From the NCBI GenBank assembly GCA_032622095.1, contig CP136066.1, forward strand, positions 183,306,716 through 183,370,715: DNA of 64,000 nucleotides, given 5' to 3'. The notes below the pieces were generated by a model, which searched no databases, had not been told where the DNA came from, and saw nothing but the letters and a program-made list of their open reading frames with translations. Source of the DNA: Siphonodentalium dalli (Eukaryota > Mollusca > Scaphopoda > Gadilida > Siphonodentaliidae). The first letter of the stretch is position 1; each line of letters opens with the position of its first letter. A program made the position numbers and the translations under genes. Positions 37,101-48,277 of the stretch are shown piece after piece.

Positions 37101-38641
37101 CCCAACTCAAGTGGTTCACTGGCTTCCTGTAAAAGACTAACTGTAGTATTATGACAAACAGTATAAGGTGAATAAGATAAATTAATTAATCTTATTGGAA
37201 GTTTTGAAAACTGATTACGAGAACACAATGTGCGGGCTGATATTATATCAGCATCAATAGGAATTGATTCTAAAATAAAACATTGGCAATCATTATGAAC
37301 AGTTCCATCAACATAAGCTTCAGTTAAAATTTCAGATCTTGGTGGTATATGAACATCATCAAAAAGTTTCACACTTAATGGGATGACCGAATTTTCAATA
37401 GACATATCAATACTTGCATCTTTGAAAGTACACCGACCGGTGCCATAATCAATTTGAATCTTATTTTCAAAGAAGAAATCATGTCCAAGTATACCATCCA
37501 GGTCAATTTGAACAATAAAAAATCTAACTGTAACAGTCTTCTGTTCAAATCGAACGGGCAATTCTATCATGCCATAGACTTTTACTTCATTGGAAGTAAT
37601 ACCCATCAACGGCACCTCATATGGTTTGATTTTATTCTTGAATCTTTTTGGTAAAGACTCATAGAATTTTAGATTAATGAGGCTAACAGCAGACCCACTG
37701 TCCACTAAAAATTTACATTTCTTCTTGCCAATTCGTCCATTCAGAGTTGCTTTCCCTACTACTTGCTGGTTATCACTAGTCTCTAACTCTATATTATCCG
37801 CAGAAGTTACAGTTCTAACAGGAATTTCAACATTTGCATGGAAATGACCATTGTACAATGGTTGTTGTTGCATTTGTTGTTGCATGGAATCAATTTGTTT
37901 CTCAAGATTCTCAAGATCTATTTCCAGCCTATTAGCATGCTCAATTTCCATCGACGTTTCCATGGGACATATGTTTTGTAAACAGAGCTCTTCCATTGCT
38001 ATACGCATAGCTTCATTACTATTTTGGGGTTTTGCGCGCCTAACCTGTAACTGAATATCAGCATCGTGCAAAGATAATATGAATTGATCTTTGATCAACA
38101 AATCCCGATCTTGATCTGAAAAATCCGGGAAAGCTTTCTTTGCCAGAATGCATAATTGAGTTATGCCTTCTGGAAAAGTTTGATGTTGTAACTGTTCATA
38201 ATCCCAAAACTGTCTACGGAATAAGGTGACATTTTCTATTGGAGAAAATCTTTCCTTCAATCCAGATAGTAACTCTGGAAAGTTTACCTTTTGTCGACTG
38301 GAGAGAGACATGTAATATTCTAACGCGGAATCTCTGAGCACAGTAGCAAGTAACTTTGTGGCTTGTTCATTAGTCCAATCATTTAGAGAGACACAACTCT
38401 CAAAATGAGCGATCCATAATTCAACGGATGTTTGGCCATCAAAATTATCTGGCATAACAAACACATTGATATGTGGAGATGGAACATGGTGAATAGATAA
38501 CTCAGTCTGTACTGACTGGCTATGGGTGTTAATCTTGTTACTGCGTCGATGTTTCAAATCATTGTTAAATTGTTCAAATTCCTCTATAACTTTTTGAACT
38601 CTATCAGAGTTACTATCAAATGATTGGATTAAAGAATTCAT
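34169..38641 (-). CDS. Gypsy gag-pol polyprotein, single intact frame (1490 aa)
   Basis: One uninterrupted frame. In order: a gag-like region (about residues 60-230, with ELWIAHFESCVSLNDW); a Gln-rich coil; an aspartic protease with LVDSGSAVSLI near 314; reverse transcriptase (FSTLDLSSGYWQVELD; YLDDIIVYS near 730); RNase H (DTDASDVASGG near 868); integrase with an HHCC zinc finger (about 1105-1135, ending CPSC) and D-D-35-E residues near 1158, 1217 and 1253 (HSDQGTNFE, QVERFN); then a GPF module (WHGPFKIIKK, about 1390). No CCHC zinc knuckle lies between gag and protease, which most gypsy gags have. There is no chromodomain and no env. All catalytic motifs look intact, so the element may still be active. 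The clade within Ty3/gypsy is not assigned. Confidence 0.95.
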   Translation of the reverse strand: MNSLIQSFDSNSDRVQKVIEEFEQFNNDLKHRRSNKINTHSQSVQTELSIHHVPSPHINVFVMPDNFDGQTSVELWIAHFESCVSLNDWTNEQATKLLATVLRDSALEYYMSLSSRQKVNFPELLSGLKERFSPIENVTLFRRQFWDYEQLQHQTFPEGITQLCILAKKAFPDFSDQDRDLLIKDQFILSLHDADIQLQVRRAKPQNSNEAMRIAMEELCLQNICPMETSMEIEHANRLEIDLENLEKQIDSMQQQMQQQPLYNGHFHANVEIPVRTVTSADNIELETSDNQQVVGKATLNGRIGKKKCKFLVDSGSAVSLINLKFYESLPKRFKNKIKPYEVPLMGITSNEVKVYGMIELPVRFEQKTVTVRFFIVQIDLDGILGHDFFFENKIQIDYGTGRCTFKDASIDMSIENSVIPLSVKLFDDVHIPPRSEILTEAYVDGTVHNDCQCFILESIPIDADIISARTLCSRNQFSKLPIRLINLSYSPYTVCHNTTVSLLQEASEPLELGDDVSPTAWDDMMARSVQNLNQLQQKHFTNLMTDYHDSFSQFEGDFGRTNILKHHIDIQGNTPIRKRAYRLPAFKKQEADRLVDEMLQHDIIEPSQSPWAAPIVLVKKKSGKYRFCIDYRALNAITKKDAFPLPRIDETLDTLSGSKWFSTLDLSSGYWQVELDENSREITAFTTGTSLYNFKVLAFGLCNAPSTFERLMEIVLKGLHWNVCLVYLDDIIVYSSSFKQQLERIKIVLDCLKNAGLKLNPEKCHFCQTKVEYLGHIIDEHGIHPDPKKIDKIQNWPRPHNITTVRGFVGLCSYYRKFIKNFSAMSSPLHDLTKKDVKFQWGPAQETSFQQLKECLCGSDVLAYPDFNHPFILDTDASDVASGGILSQNIDGKERVISYFSKIHSKPEKNYSTTRKELLAIIKCLKYYRPYLLGRKFLLRTDHGSLQWLLKFKEPNGQMARWFEILSEFDFTVQHRPGTQHRNADALSRIPINVVDVVSDDDNIQKAQNNDNIIGKFISILKTFKDKPNADFIAEHSPQLRYYLRNWNSYTFENNMLYRIWYDEKLKETKLLWVVPTDLKQKVLKSAHSIITGGHLGVRKTMSKILQSCHWHGISTDTKDFILCCPSCQRRKPGTKSMRAPLKIDVPREPLERIAMDVLGPLPVTETGNKYILLITDYYTKFVEAYPLPNQQAVVIIDCLIDFCSRYGIPKHLHSDQGTNFESLLVQQLCQCFGISKTRTTAYHPQSDGQVERFNRTLLKMMSAFINDKQSDWDVYLPLLLMAYRSSEHETTGVSPNRLMFGREINIPLTMFTKTPQTTNESVGPYLQNLRRVHQALGELVFKNTQKELCRRKQFYDQKSFGKPLIEGDQVWLFTPATKKGRSPKLTTFWHGPFKIIKKLSDINYIVKVGPRKEKVIHFNRLRKYIEPSHQEESEVQGAMLDDASISNESSDEIPPQIIDDWDISSLSPRRTRVGREVRKPRWLDDFVP

Positions 38642-39510
38642 ATTAAATTAACATTGAGGGGAGAAGGCCATAGAGCAAAAATTCCGATTTGTACTTCATC
38701 AACCTGGGTATATATATAAAAGAAACTTAAATACCAATGCACAGGCATTGGTTACTGGATAACCGCCCATGACTGTCTCGTGTAAGTGGGTGAACAATGA
38801 ACACAACACAGGAAATGTGATTTTTCTAAGTAAAAAAACAAACAAACAAAAATCCCATTCTGAAATTATTTTCGAGATACGAGGTCTGATTAAGTCACCA
38901 GGAAAGAAAAACAGAATAAGAATTACTAAACAACATAACCCACTCTCAAGTAATCATCTGGACACAAAAAAAAACCACAGCAGAATTATGCATACTCAAA
39001 GTCTAAAAATAGTAACATCGACCATCTTACTCGATAGGCGGGGCTTAATTTGAGATTTATAAAATTATATTTCTTCATGAATATCAGAGTGAAATCTACG
39101 GAAGTTATGGCCACTATTGACTGACACACGGAGGGACGGAAGAATGGACAGAACTGACACCACTACATTCATTATACATATATTAAGCAATGCCCATTTA
39201 AACCCCTTTCGAACTCAAATAAACTCAGATATCACTGTTTCGATATTTATTTAAGTTCATAAAGAGCGTTGTCATATGTCAATAAAGAAAAACAATTTAA
39301 ATGTTGCATTGCTATTGTTTCCCACAACTTTAATGGCGTTAGAGTCTATAGCTCACTGCTAAACAGTAGGCTATAAATATTACTCGAAAACATTTAACAA
39401 CCATTCAGAGCTGTATATGTATACAACTACAAGGACATTATATGGTCATATTTATTAGGGCTTTCCAAAAGTGTATAAGGCTAGGTAAAATGGTGCTGTA
39501 TTTCTTAACG
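38642..39510 (-). other. 5' untranslated leader of the gypsy element
   Basis: About 870 bp between the primer-binding site and the gag start. No conserved frame is seen. It carries one copy of the ATAAAGAGCGTT motif (39259-39270). It probably holds packaging and dimerisation signals, by position only. Confidence 0.6.
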
Positions 39511-39528
39511 GTCCCATATCGGGCGCCA
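39511..39528 (-). promoter_or_regulatory. Primer-binding site of the gypsy element
   Basis: On the minus strand TGGCGCCCGATATGGGAC begins three bases after the 5' LTR end. The TGGCGCCC start is that of a lysine-tRNA type primer site; the exact tRNA should be confirmed against the host tRNA set. Confidence 0.85.
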
Positions 39529-39531
39529 ATC

Positions 39532-42500
39532 TGTAGCGAATTGTACTCTAGGGTTATATAGAAACTACAGTTTTATTTCTCTTTTAATGGGAGGACCGTT
39601 AATCAAGAATGGAATGGGGTTCATTGTTACCATTGACGCGCTAAGCGATGGAACTCCATAATTGTGAATAACTTGGAGTCAGTTATAAGCCCAAAACTTG
39701 TTATGTGTGGTGAACTAAATGTAGTCAAGACTAATTATACTTGTTGTGCAAGAATGAAAAATAAAAAAGGGAACTATGTGTCATTTAATATAGATCAACT
39801 TATACCTTAACTTAAGATAAGACAAAAATAAAATGCAGTCAAATTGTGACCTATTCCCCAGTAGTGTCACAAGTACAAGTCGAAACTTGTACTATGACCC
39901 CACTCGGAATAAGTTAAGATTATTTTATAAATATAAATAGCGGATTTATAAATGTAGGTTCAATCTATTAATAACAGAGAAACGAGCAGCTAAAGCAAAG
40001 GGTCTTGCTCACATGGCAAGATAGAGACGACTACCACTGATGGAACCTAACAAGGATATACCCAGGCTGATGAAAAAGGGAGATAACACAAACAAAACTA
40101 AAAATTGATGCGATTTATTTTCTATATATATTTGATGATTATTTCTATTTTGATATGCCGTGACAATATAGTGAGGTGGAGTCTAAATATTAATAAATGA
40201 AATCATTCAATAAATATTAAATTATTAAGTGTTATCCAGTGGTATAAAGGGCTAACTGAGTAAGGATCCCTAAGAAATCCCAGCTCGGCAGTCTCCCGGA
40301 AATCCAAACTCAGCCGACCCCATGAAAATCGTGGAAGCAACTCAGTACGTTTATTTATATAACGGGACATAACTGATTCACCTCTGGGCGTCAAAATATG
40401 ATCACGGCATAACAAAACAACTAAAACTTTTCATCTACCCACCCCAATAATAACAAATACATTTATCAAAGTCCACCCCCTTAATAATAATAAAGCATAA
40501 CTACCACCTTAATCAAATCCAATGCATACTCGAAAGCAAATTATTTTCATTATATCAATTACCCCTTAATCAAATCCAATGTATAACCATAAGCAGAATA
40601 TTATATTATAATAGCTACCACCTTAATCAAATTCAATGTATACTCAAAAGCAAATTATTTTCATTATATCAATTACCCCTTAATCAAATCCAGTGTATAA
40701 CCATAAGCAAAATATTATATTATAATAGCTACCACCTTAATCAAATTCAATGCATACTCAAAAGCAAATTATTTTCATTATATCAATTACCCCTTAATCA
40801 AATCCAGTGTATAACCATAAGCAAAATATTATATTATAATAGCTACCACCTTAATCAAATTCAATGCATACTCAAAAGCAAATTATTTTCATTATATCAA
40901 TTACCCCTTAATCAAATCCAGTGTATAACCATAAGCAAAATATTATATTATAATAGCTACCACCTTAATCAAATTCAATGCATACTCAAAAGCAAATTAT
41001 TTTCATTATATCAATTACCCCTTAATCAAATCCAGTGTATAACCATAAGCAAAATATTATATTATAATAGCTACCACCTTAATCAAATCCAAAAAAATGT
41101 AAGGCAGTGAAAACTCTATAAACATCGGTCAAAGCAAGAGGACAACACTCGCAGATAACCAGTTATATACCAGCATTAATGGACCATGATATAATTCAGA
41201 GCGTCGTGTTTATTTGAGTTAGTCAGACTCTTCAGTATAATCGGTCGTGTATGAAACACGGGGCAAGAATACGTACATAGACGCATTTGAACATGAATTA
41301 TTTACTGTTTGGGAAAACAACAACAATAAAGAGCGTTGTTTCCGCAAGGTAATAAGGCTCGAAAATATGGTTTGATAATTGTATCAAACAACGTCGGATT
41401 TCGTTTACAAAGAAACATTTAGACTTGAATTATTTCCTGTTTGGGAAAACAACAACAATAAAGAGCGTTGTTTCCGCAAGGTAATAAGGCTCGAAAATAT
41501 GGTTTGATAATTGTATCAAACAACGTCGGATTTCGTTTACAAGGAAACAACAGAGCGTGATATCTAATTGAGCTAATAAGAGACATCATACACGTTTATT
41601 TGACATAAAATTTATCATAATTCCACAACTGCTTGCTTTTAACATTAGAACCATAATACAAGTTATTTGACATATAATTTATCATAATTCCACAACTGCT
41701 TGCTTTTATCTTGGCTAAATTTTTGGGGCCGTATTTACCCAAATACCATACCAGAATAGAAATGACATTTTTACAAATGTACGTGGTTCGTATCACACAC
41801 GATTTTCGTTACTTCCGGTATATGTTATTTCGGCGTGGCGCGAAATTTCCCAATGATAATGTAAACAGAAATGGGAGGTAATTCTATTTGAGAATATTAG
41901 AAATATCATACAAGTTATTCGACATATAATTGATCAGAATTCCACAAACTGCTCGCTAATATCTTGGCTAAATTTTGGGGCCGCATTTACCAAACAATAC
42001 CGGATCAGAAATGACATCTTTTCAAATGCACGTGGTTCGCATCACACACGATTTTCGATACTTCCGGTATATGTTATTTCGGCGTGGCGCGAAATTTCCC
42101 AACGATAATGTAAACAGAAATGGGAGGTAATTCTATTCGAGAATATTAGAAATATCATACAAGTTATTCGACATATAATTGATCAGAATTCCACAAACTG
42201 CTCGCTAATATCTTGGCTAAATTTTGGGGCCGCATTTACCAAACAATACCGGATCAGAAATGACATCTTTTCAAATGCACGTGGTTCGCATCACACACGA
42301 TTTTCGATACTTCCGGTATATGTTATTTCGGCGTGGCGCGAAATTTCCCAACGATAATGTAAACAGAAATGGGAGGTAATTCTATTTGAGAATATTAGAA
42401 ATATCATACAAGTTATTCGACATATAATTGATCAGAATTCCACAAACTGCTCGCTAATATCTTGGCTAAATTTTGGGGCCGCATTTACCAAACAATACCG

Positions 42501-44048
42501 GATCAGAAATGACATCTTTTCAAATGCACGTGGTTCGCATCACACACGATTTTCGATACTTCCGGTATATGTTATTTCGGCGTGGCGCGAAATTTCCCAA
42601 CGATAATGTAAACAGAAATGGGAGGTAATTCTATTTGAGAATATTAGAAATATCATACAAGTTATTCGACATATAATTGATCAGAATTCCACAAACTGCT
42701 CGCTAATATCTTGGCTAAATTTTGGGGCCGCATTTACCAAACAATACCGGATCAGAAATGACATCTTTTCAAATGCACGTGGTTCGCATCACACACGATT
42801 TTCGATACTTCCGGTATATGTTATTTCGGCGTGGCGCGAAATTTCCCAACGATAATGTAAACAGAAATGGGAGGTAATTCTATTTGAGAATATTAGAAAT
42901 ATCATACAAGTTATTCGACATATAGACTCATCGCATCCTTCCGTTTGAGTAATATATAACTTTTAACAACAAATGTCAAAAAGGGGTGACAAAGCAGACC
43001 CGTCCATAAAATTCAATTGTTCCACACCCCTGTACTCATCGTAGTTGTCTATTCTATCAGATTTTGTATAAACTAAATAAAATAACAAACTAAAGAAGGC
43101 TGGCATGCAATAATAATGACCTTAAGAGATGATAGTGGTGCTGGTGCAGGAAGAGAGTAATTTTGCCGCCAACGACGATGAGTACAGTAAATTTACATAT
43201 GGTTTAATGACAATGTTTTCGAGGAATTCTGTGATGAGTCTAAATTCTCGATTGAACAGATTTATGAATATGGTCTCAACCTTTGTTTGACGATATGCGT
43301 AAGTAAGATAAATTGACAACTGGACAGCGACGCCCTACGTTAGTCCAAAATTACAGTCATACCATGGCCCAGTGTCGCGACGATATTCCGTTCCCCATTG
43401 ACACGTGTTTCATACTTAACAACGTCCGATATAGAAGTTTATGCCAGATATACATCGGTGGCTAGGGTACACCATTATTATAGCGTAATATTATCGCGTT
43501 TGTAATGGTTATGAATATCAATTAACGCAGGGAATTATTTCAAGCGCGAATACATTCGGACAAGACAAATTAGCTTGGAAAATATAACTTGGTCGAACAT
43601 GGAAAATTAAATAAAAATATTGTCATCTCCCCGAAACTCACGAAATAATTGCCACCCCCCACCCCCCTAAGAAGAAGTTTTAGCAACACATACCTTAGTC
43701 TTTGGAAATTCAAGTCAACTGCCGATTCACTAGAAATATTTTCCTAAATAGCGCTTCACTGACCTTTGCGAGCCAATCGTAAATTACATGGGTTCACCCG
43801 AGATTCCTGTTGTCAATCACCGTGAGTGAACGACGCCTCACAAGCTATCGTTCAACTGAGCGTGCATTCACCCGTGAATTAATGATTGATCTCGTCTGAC
43901 CACTTTGATGCGACAAATTAAAGATGTTTAGTCAATTCTCGCTCGAATATTTAAAGAGACAATTACCTTTCCGATTTAATGCGACAACCCATGTTTAAAG
44001 AGCCTTCACTGATTTACAATACAATTGACACAAGGCAGAATTGTTACA
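39532..44048 (-). repeat. 5' LTR of the gypsy element (4517 bp)
   Basis: It is base-for-base like the left LTR with an offset of 10116, changing to 10117 after the single-base indel in the 114-bp array. Transcription of the element would start in this LTR and run leftward. The 249-bp array (about 41660-42915) lies within the promoter-proximal (U3-like) part if U3 begins at 44048. Confidence 0.93.
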
Positions 44049-44852
44049 TATAGATTACCTGCGCGTATAACCACCTATAGATTACCTGTGCGTATAACCA
44101 CCTATAGATTACCTGCGCGTATAACCACCTATAGATTACCTGTGCGTATAACCACCTATAGATTATCTGTGCGTATAACCACCTATAGATTACCTGTGCG
44201 TATAACCACCTATAGATTACCTGCGCGTATAACCACCTATAGATTACCTGTGCGTATAACCACCTATAGATTACCTACGCGTATAACCACCTATAGATTA
44301 CCGGCGCGTATAACCACCTATAGATTACCTGCGCGTATAACCACCTATAGATTACCTGCGCGTATAACCACCTATAGATTACCTGCGCATATAACCACCT
44401 ATAGATTACCTGCGCGTATAACCACCTATAGATTACCTGTGCATATAACCACCTATAGATTACCTGCGCGTATAACCACCTATAGATTACCTGCGCGTAT
44501 AACCACCTATATATTACCTGCGCGTATAACCACCTATACATTACCTACGCGTATAACCACCTATAGATTACCTGCGCGTATAACCACCTATAGATTACCT
44601 ACGCGTATAACCACCTATAGATTACCTGCGCGTATAACCACCTATAGATTACCTGCGCGTATAACCACCTATATATTACCTGCGCGTATAACCACCTATA
44701 CATTACCTACGCGTATAACCACCTATAGATTACCTGCGCGTATAACCACCTATAGATTACCTACGCGTATAACCACCTATAGATTACCTACGCGTATAAC
44801 CACCTATAGATTACCTGCGCGTATAACCACCTATAGATTACCTACGCGTATA
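44049..44852. repeat. 27-bp minisatellite, right block (about 30 units)
   Basis: It continues the array of 25979-29415 after the gypsy insertion, beginning with the duplicated TATA. It has its own mix of variants (tgtgcg units near the left, ctatatatt and ctatacatt forms near 44510 and 44690, the latter recurring as a higher-order block of about 160 bp). A false ORF (44025-44879) runs through it. Confidence 0.95.
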
Positions 44853-45599
44853 TGGTTGATGGGTACTGTGTGTGCGTGATAGAGGGTCATGTTGCGTTTG
44901 TGTAATATGAGGCATCTGTATGCTAGTATCCGCCACCTACGGCTCCTTCATAAAATTCAAATGGAAAAAAACTGCCGATTCTGATATTAATAATTTCCCC
45001 ATTGACTTCTCACTAACCATTTGCCCGAGGAAGATGTTATTGGCATAGGAATTAATTTACTTAATTTAGACATGAAATATATTTCAGGAAAACGAGTCCA
45101 AGAGTTTGTGTGGATACTGATGTTGTCTCAGGTATGTACGGCACTAAATAGAGGATATTTAGTGTTTTTGAGTGCATACCGAAATATATGTGATGAGTGA
45201 GCGAGAATAAACATTTGTCTCGGTCACGAATGACATATTTCACCGTTTATACATGTATATCCACTCAAAAAACACTAGATATTCTTTTTATTATACGCAT
45301 TTCCAAAGAAATTCACCATTTACGACGATAAATTATCTCACAATCGTCTTCAATCGATGCATAGTTTTTTAAGCCATCGGCTGATCGTGCCTGTTTACGC
45401 AGTACTACTTCACCATCCGCAGAATAAAAAAATATAGTTCCCGTATTCTTCCTTTTACCCCCCCCCCCCATAAATACGTCGAATTTCACCATAAAATAGT
45501 TTTAATTATAACTGTAAAAATATCAGTGAATATAATATAAATTAGAATATCACAATGGATTCTTTCACTTTGTCCATCTTCAACACAAACTTGGATTGA
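44853..45599. other. Non-coding intron segment with a small fold-back
   Basis: No gene seen. At 45150-45285 the phrases gatatttagtgtttttgagt and actcaaaaaacactagatat are complementary, forming a weak fold-back element. A C run is at about 45461-45470. Confidence 0.55.
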
Positions 45600-46861
45600 G
45601 AAATTAAACCGGAAACAGGCTGTTAACATTCTTATGTCCTGACACCTGAATTATTTGGAGGGAAGGTACACCTTCATCACACAATGACTGCACAAGGTTT
45701 TTTTTCTCACACTGTAAGCTGTTATCCGCTTGTCGGTTTCTAGTCCAGGATCAATGAACATATTCTTCATTATCGCATAGATGTTATTTAACCCCAATGC
45801 ATTTTTTTAACCACAATTTTCCCAGTTTGATCGACCCTTGATGGTTGATCGCCAAGAAAAATGGTGAGTCAGGCGCGCACATTTCAGCTGGTATCTTTTC
45901 TGCAAATAGCTGATATAAGGTGACAGGTTCTTTCAATTTGTCTTCTACCGAATATGCTCTGGATTTGACTTTCCTGACATCCCTTGGGTTTTCTCCAGTT
46001 CTCGTTTTCGTTTGTCGCTCTTGGGTATATATATATGACATATTTCATGCCCGCCTCATCTTCTCTTACTTCAACGTCACCCCATCACAATGATTAAGTT
46101 TCTTGGCTAGTTCGCATGCCGAAATCTAGCGTACACATCAACCACATTGAATTCAGCAGTGATTTTGGAGTATGTGGCAAAAAGTTTATTTATGTCAGTT
46201 TGAGACAGTGGATCGCAGCACGTGCCTTGTTTCCTCGACCCATAGATTTTAACAGCTTCTATTTGTTTTTGTTAGTGTTTGTCGGCATTAAATTTTGGCA
46301 AACCTGGGGTCATAGTTCTTACTCCTTAAATATAGATCAAAAGATGATGTGTAAGCGCGCAGTGTTGTTGGCTTCTTCCGCACCGACAACATGAATTCAG
46401 AAATGAGTTCAGAAAGTTCATTCGGTGGAATTTCCTCTATCATTCTGCTTTCATCACTTTCCAAAGAATACAGGCTCAACAACTTAAGTCATACTCAGTC
46501 TTTCTTTTTGGTGTTTCTGCTGCTCTTGGTTGAAATTATCAACATCATCTCCCGACATTTTGACAAACCTCATGTTGTCCATTCATCTCTGGTTTCCAAC
46601 ACTGTTGACAAAATGAGTTGAAGCTGAACTTGAAGGTGCAGTGATGACAGGGTTAATTCCGTCGATTTCATCAAACAAAATGATACAGCTAGGCTCAGGG
46701 TCCAACGAAGTTCCACTTTCAGCATCACCAGCACAAGAAACTAATCCCGTTTTTGACGAATCCTCATCAATCTCCTTAAACGACTGCTCAAGTGAAATTT
46801 CTTCATCTAATTGGAAATTTCCCCAAAGATAATCTCCAACGAGTGTTGAACGGCCTTCCAT
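45600..46861 (-). pseudogene. DUF3504 / Crypton-like tyrosine recombinase pseudogene
   Basis: Minus-strand fragments, in the order expected for the family: an acidic N-terminal part (from Met at 46861), then RFVKMSGDDVDNF, then IEEIPPNELSELISEF and LRAYTSSFDLYLRSKNY, then LDFGMRTSQE and WGDVEV, then ERQTKTRTGENPRDVRKVK and PDSPFFLAIN, then VQSLCDEGVPSLQII and VSGHKNVNSL (about 45605-45680). The Arg of FGMR and the GHK box correspond to conserved tyrosine-recombinase positions. Stops and frame changes separate the pieces, and several residues are missing after LSVRKK. Domestic relatives with this domain (KIAA1958-, QRICH1-, ZMYM-like) derive from Cryptons. Whether this copy was a transposon or a retrocopied host gene cannot be told from here. 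Confidence 0.75.
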
Positions 46862-47100
46862 ATTTTCCGCAAAACGTAAACAAAGCAGACATACTAAGTA
46901 TAGAAGAGGAAAGATAACTCTACTGATGCCCGTGGATTTTGAAATATTCCGGTAGCGCATTTGTACACGCAAGTGAATCGGTCGCACGCGCGAGCTAGTG
47001 TGAAAGTATATTCGTCTATATCCCATTCTGGGTGATATCGATGTTTATCTAAATGCGTTTTTTCTATAACTCACTGTTGATCGTATAATAAATATAGAAT

Positions 47101-47240
47101 ATGTAGCTAGTGTCGTCGCCTAAACTGTTTATGTCCGTGATGGGGGTTTGATCATCTATTGGGCGAGGCTTTGCCGAGTCCAATAGATGCCAAATCCCCC
47201 GAGCGGACATAAACAGTTTAAGCGACGACACTAGCTACAT
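47101..47240. mobile_element. Fold-back MITE, family C (140 bp)
   Basis: atgtagctagtgtcgtcgcc at the left end is mirrored by gcgacgacactagctacat at the right, with further complementarity through taaactgtttatgtccg and ccaatagatg-type arms around a gcgaggctttgccg centre. The stem is about 60 bp. Confidence 0.85.
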
Positions 47241-47319
47241 ATTTTATTTATCCATCGCACAAAACTTGCCTTTTGTGAGGTAAATCTGTCATTTTCCTCA
47301 GTTTTACATTCGTTACTTC

Positions 47320-47690
47320 GATGACGCCATTACATTTATTAGGTCAAGCAAACCAATTAGCATTCATGACGTGGGAAAACCGAAGTGCAGCTAAGAGCGA
47401 AATAGTTCGTTGGCATTTTTACATTTATTATAAGCAGACCTTGTTCTGAGGATTTATAGATGTTTTAGAGCTAAAACATATATCATTTTACGAATTATTT
47501 TAGTGAATTATACACGATAAAAACGTTCTGAAATCACAATGACGTCATTAAGACCGGTTGACGTCCTTAGTTACCTGCGCAATTTGCATATCAAATTACG
47601 TCATAAAAGTTGTACTAACCTAATAAAGCTACGTTGACCTAATAAAGCTACATTGACGTAATAAATGTAACGTTTATTAGGAACGCTTTA
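47320..47690. other. Possible small TIR element
   Basis: gccattacatttattaggtc (47327-47346) is partly mirrored by gacgtaataaatgtaacg near 47653-47670, and 'cctaataaagctac' is directly repeated at 47619 and 47638. Boundaries and family are uncertain. Confidence 0.35.
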
Positions 47691-47806
47691 TGTAGGCAAT
47701 AGTGATAGTGAGAGGTGGATAAAACTTATTATCAGACCTGGAAATAGATCAGGTTTTCATTGGGACGTTCAACGTCACAACGTCTTGTACAACCAAATAT
47801 AATATA

Positions 47807-47951
47807 ACAGTTATCGCATTGTTTCTTGGTTGGCACGAGGACTTGTCGGCCCTTGGAAGTCAATATTCACCTCGGCCTACGGCCTTGGTGAATATTGACT
47901 TCCTCGGGTTGACAATTCCTCGTATCAACCTCGAAACAATGCGATAACTGT
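47807..47951. mobile_element. Fold-back MITE, family B, copy 1 (ACAGTTATCGC ends)
   Basis: It begins acagttatcgcattgtttc and ends gaaacaatgcgataactgt, with inner arms gaagtcaatattcacc / ggtgaatattgacttc around cggcctacggcc. A partial copy is at 48211 and a relative with the same ends is at 53936. Confidence 0.85.
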
Positions 47952-48210
47952 ATATCAGATCACGCAGATGGTTAATTGCACTAGTAATTCACACCACTGT
48001 ACGTTGAATCATCGGCTCAACAAATTGCTAATGCAACGTACACATTTGCTCAGATATACATGTAATCGAATTATGATAGCTACCATTAACCAAGAACATC
48101 AACCTAAACTATATAGGGCTCGAATACGATAACAATAGACCAATACCACATAAATGGTTATGTCACTGGAAAGGTCACTGGTCATGGTCTACCATATGCG
48201 TGATCTGACA

Positions 48211-48277
48211 TACAATTATCGCATTGTTTCGAGGTTGACACGACGAATTGTCAACTCGAGGAATCAATATTCACACA
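48211..48277. mobile_element. Fold-back MITE, family B, partial copy
   Basis: caattatcgcattgtttcga, then gttgacacgacgaattgtca and tcaatattcaca correspond to one arm of the copy at 47807. The other arm is missing. Confidence 0.65.

Larger units (their letters stand above)
29416..44048 (-). mobile_element. Complete Ty3/gypsy LTR retrotransposon (14.6 kb) with giant LTRs
   Basis: Direct repeats 29416-33931 and 39532-44048 start TG and end CA. A 4-bp target duplication TATA lies outside both (29412-29415 and 44049-44052). The internal region (33932-39531) holds one long gag-pol frame on the minus strand, a primer-binding site and a polypurine tract in the correct places, so the right LTR is the 5' LTR. 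The LTRs agree except for a 1-bp deletion in the left copy (near 30855) in the parts I compared, so the insertion is recent. No env-like frame is present. Each LTR is almost as long as the internal region, which is unusual for this superfamily (LTRs are typically a few hundred bp to about 2 kb). Confidence 0.95.

Noticed and set aside
34169-39053. Env-like or extra plus-strand genes inside the gypsy element
   Set aside because: Plus-strand ORFs at 36504, 37454, 37851 and 38769 are shadows of gag-pol or leader sequence without protein features. There is no room for env between pol and the 3' LTR.
44025-44879. ORF of 284 residues across the right minisatellite block
   Set aside because: Same artefact. 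It starts in the LTR tail and ends in the flank by chance.
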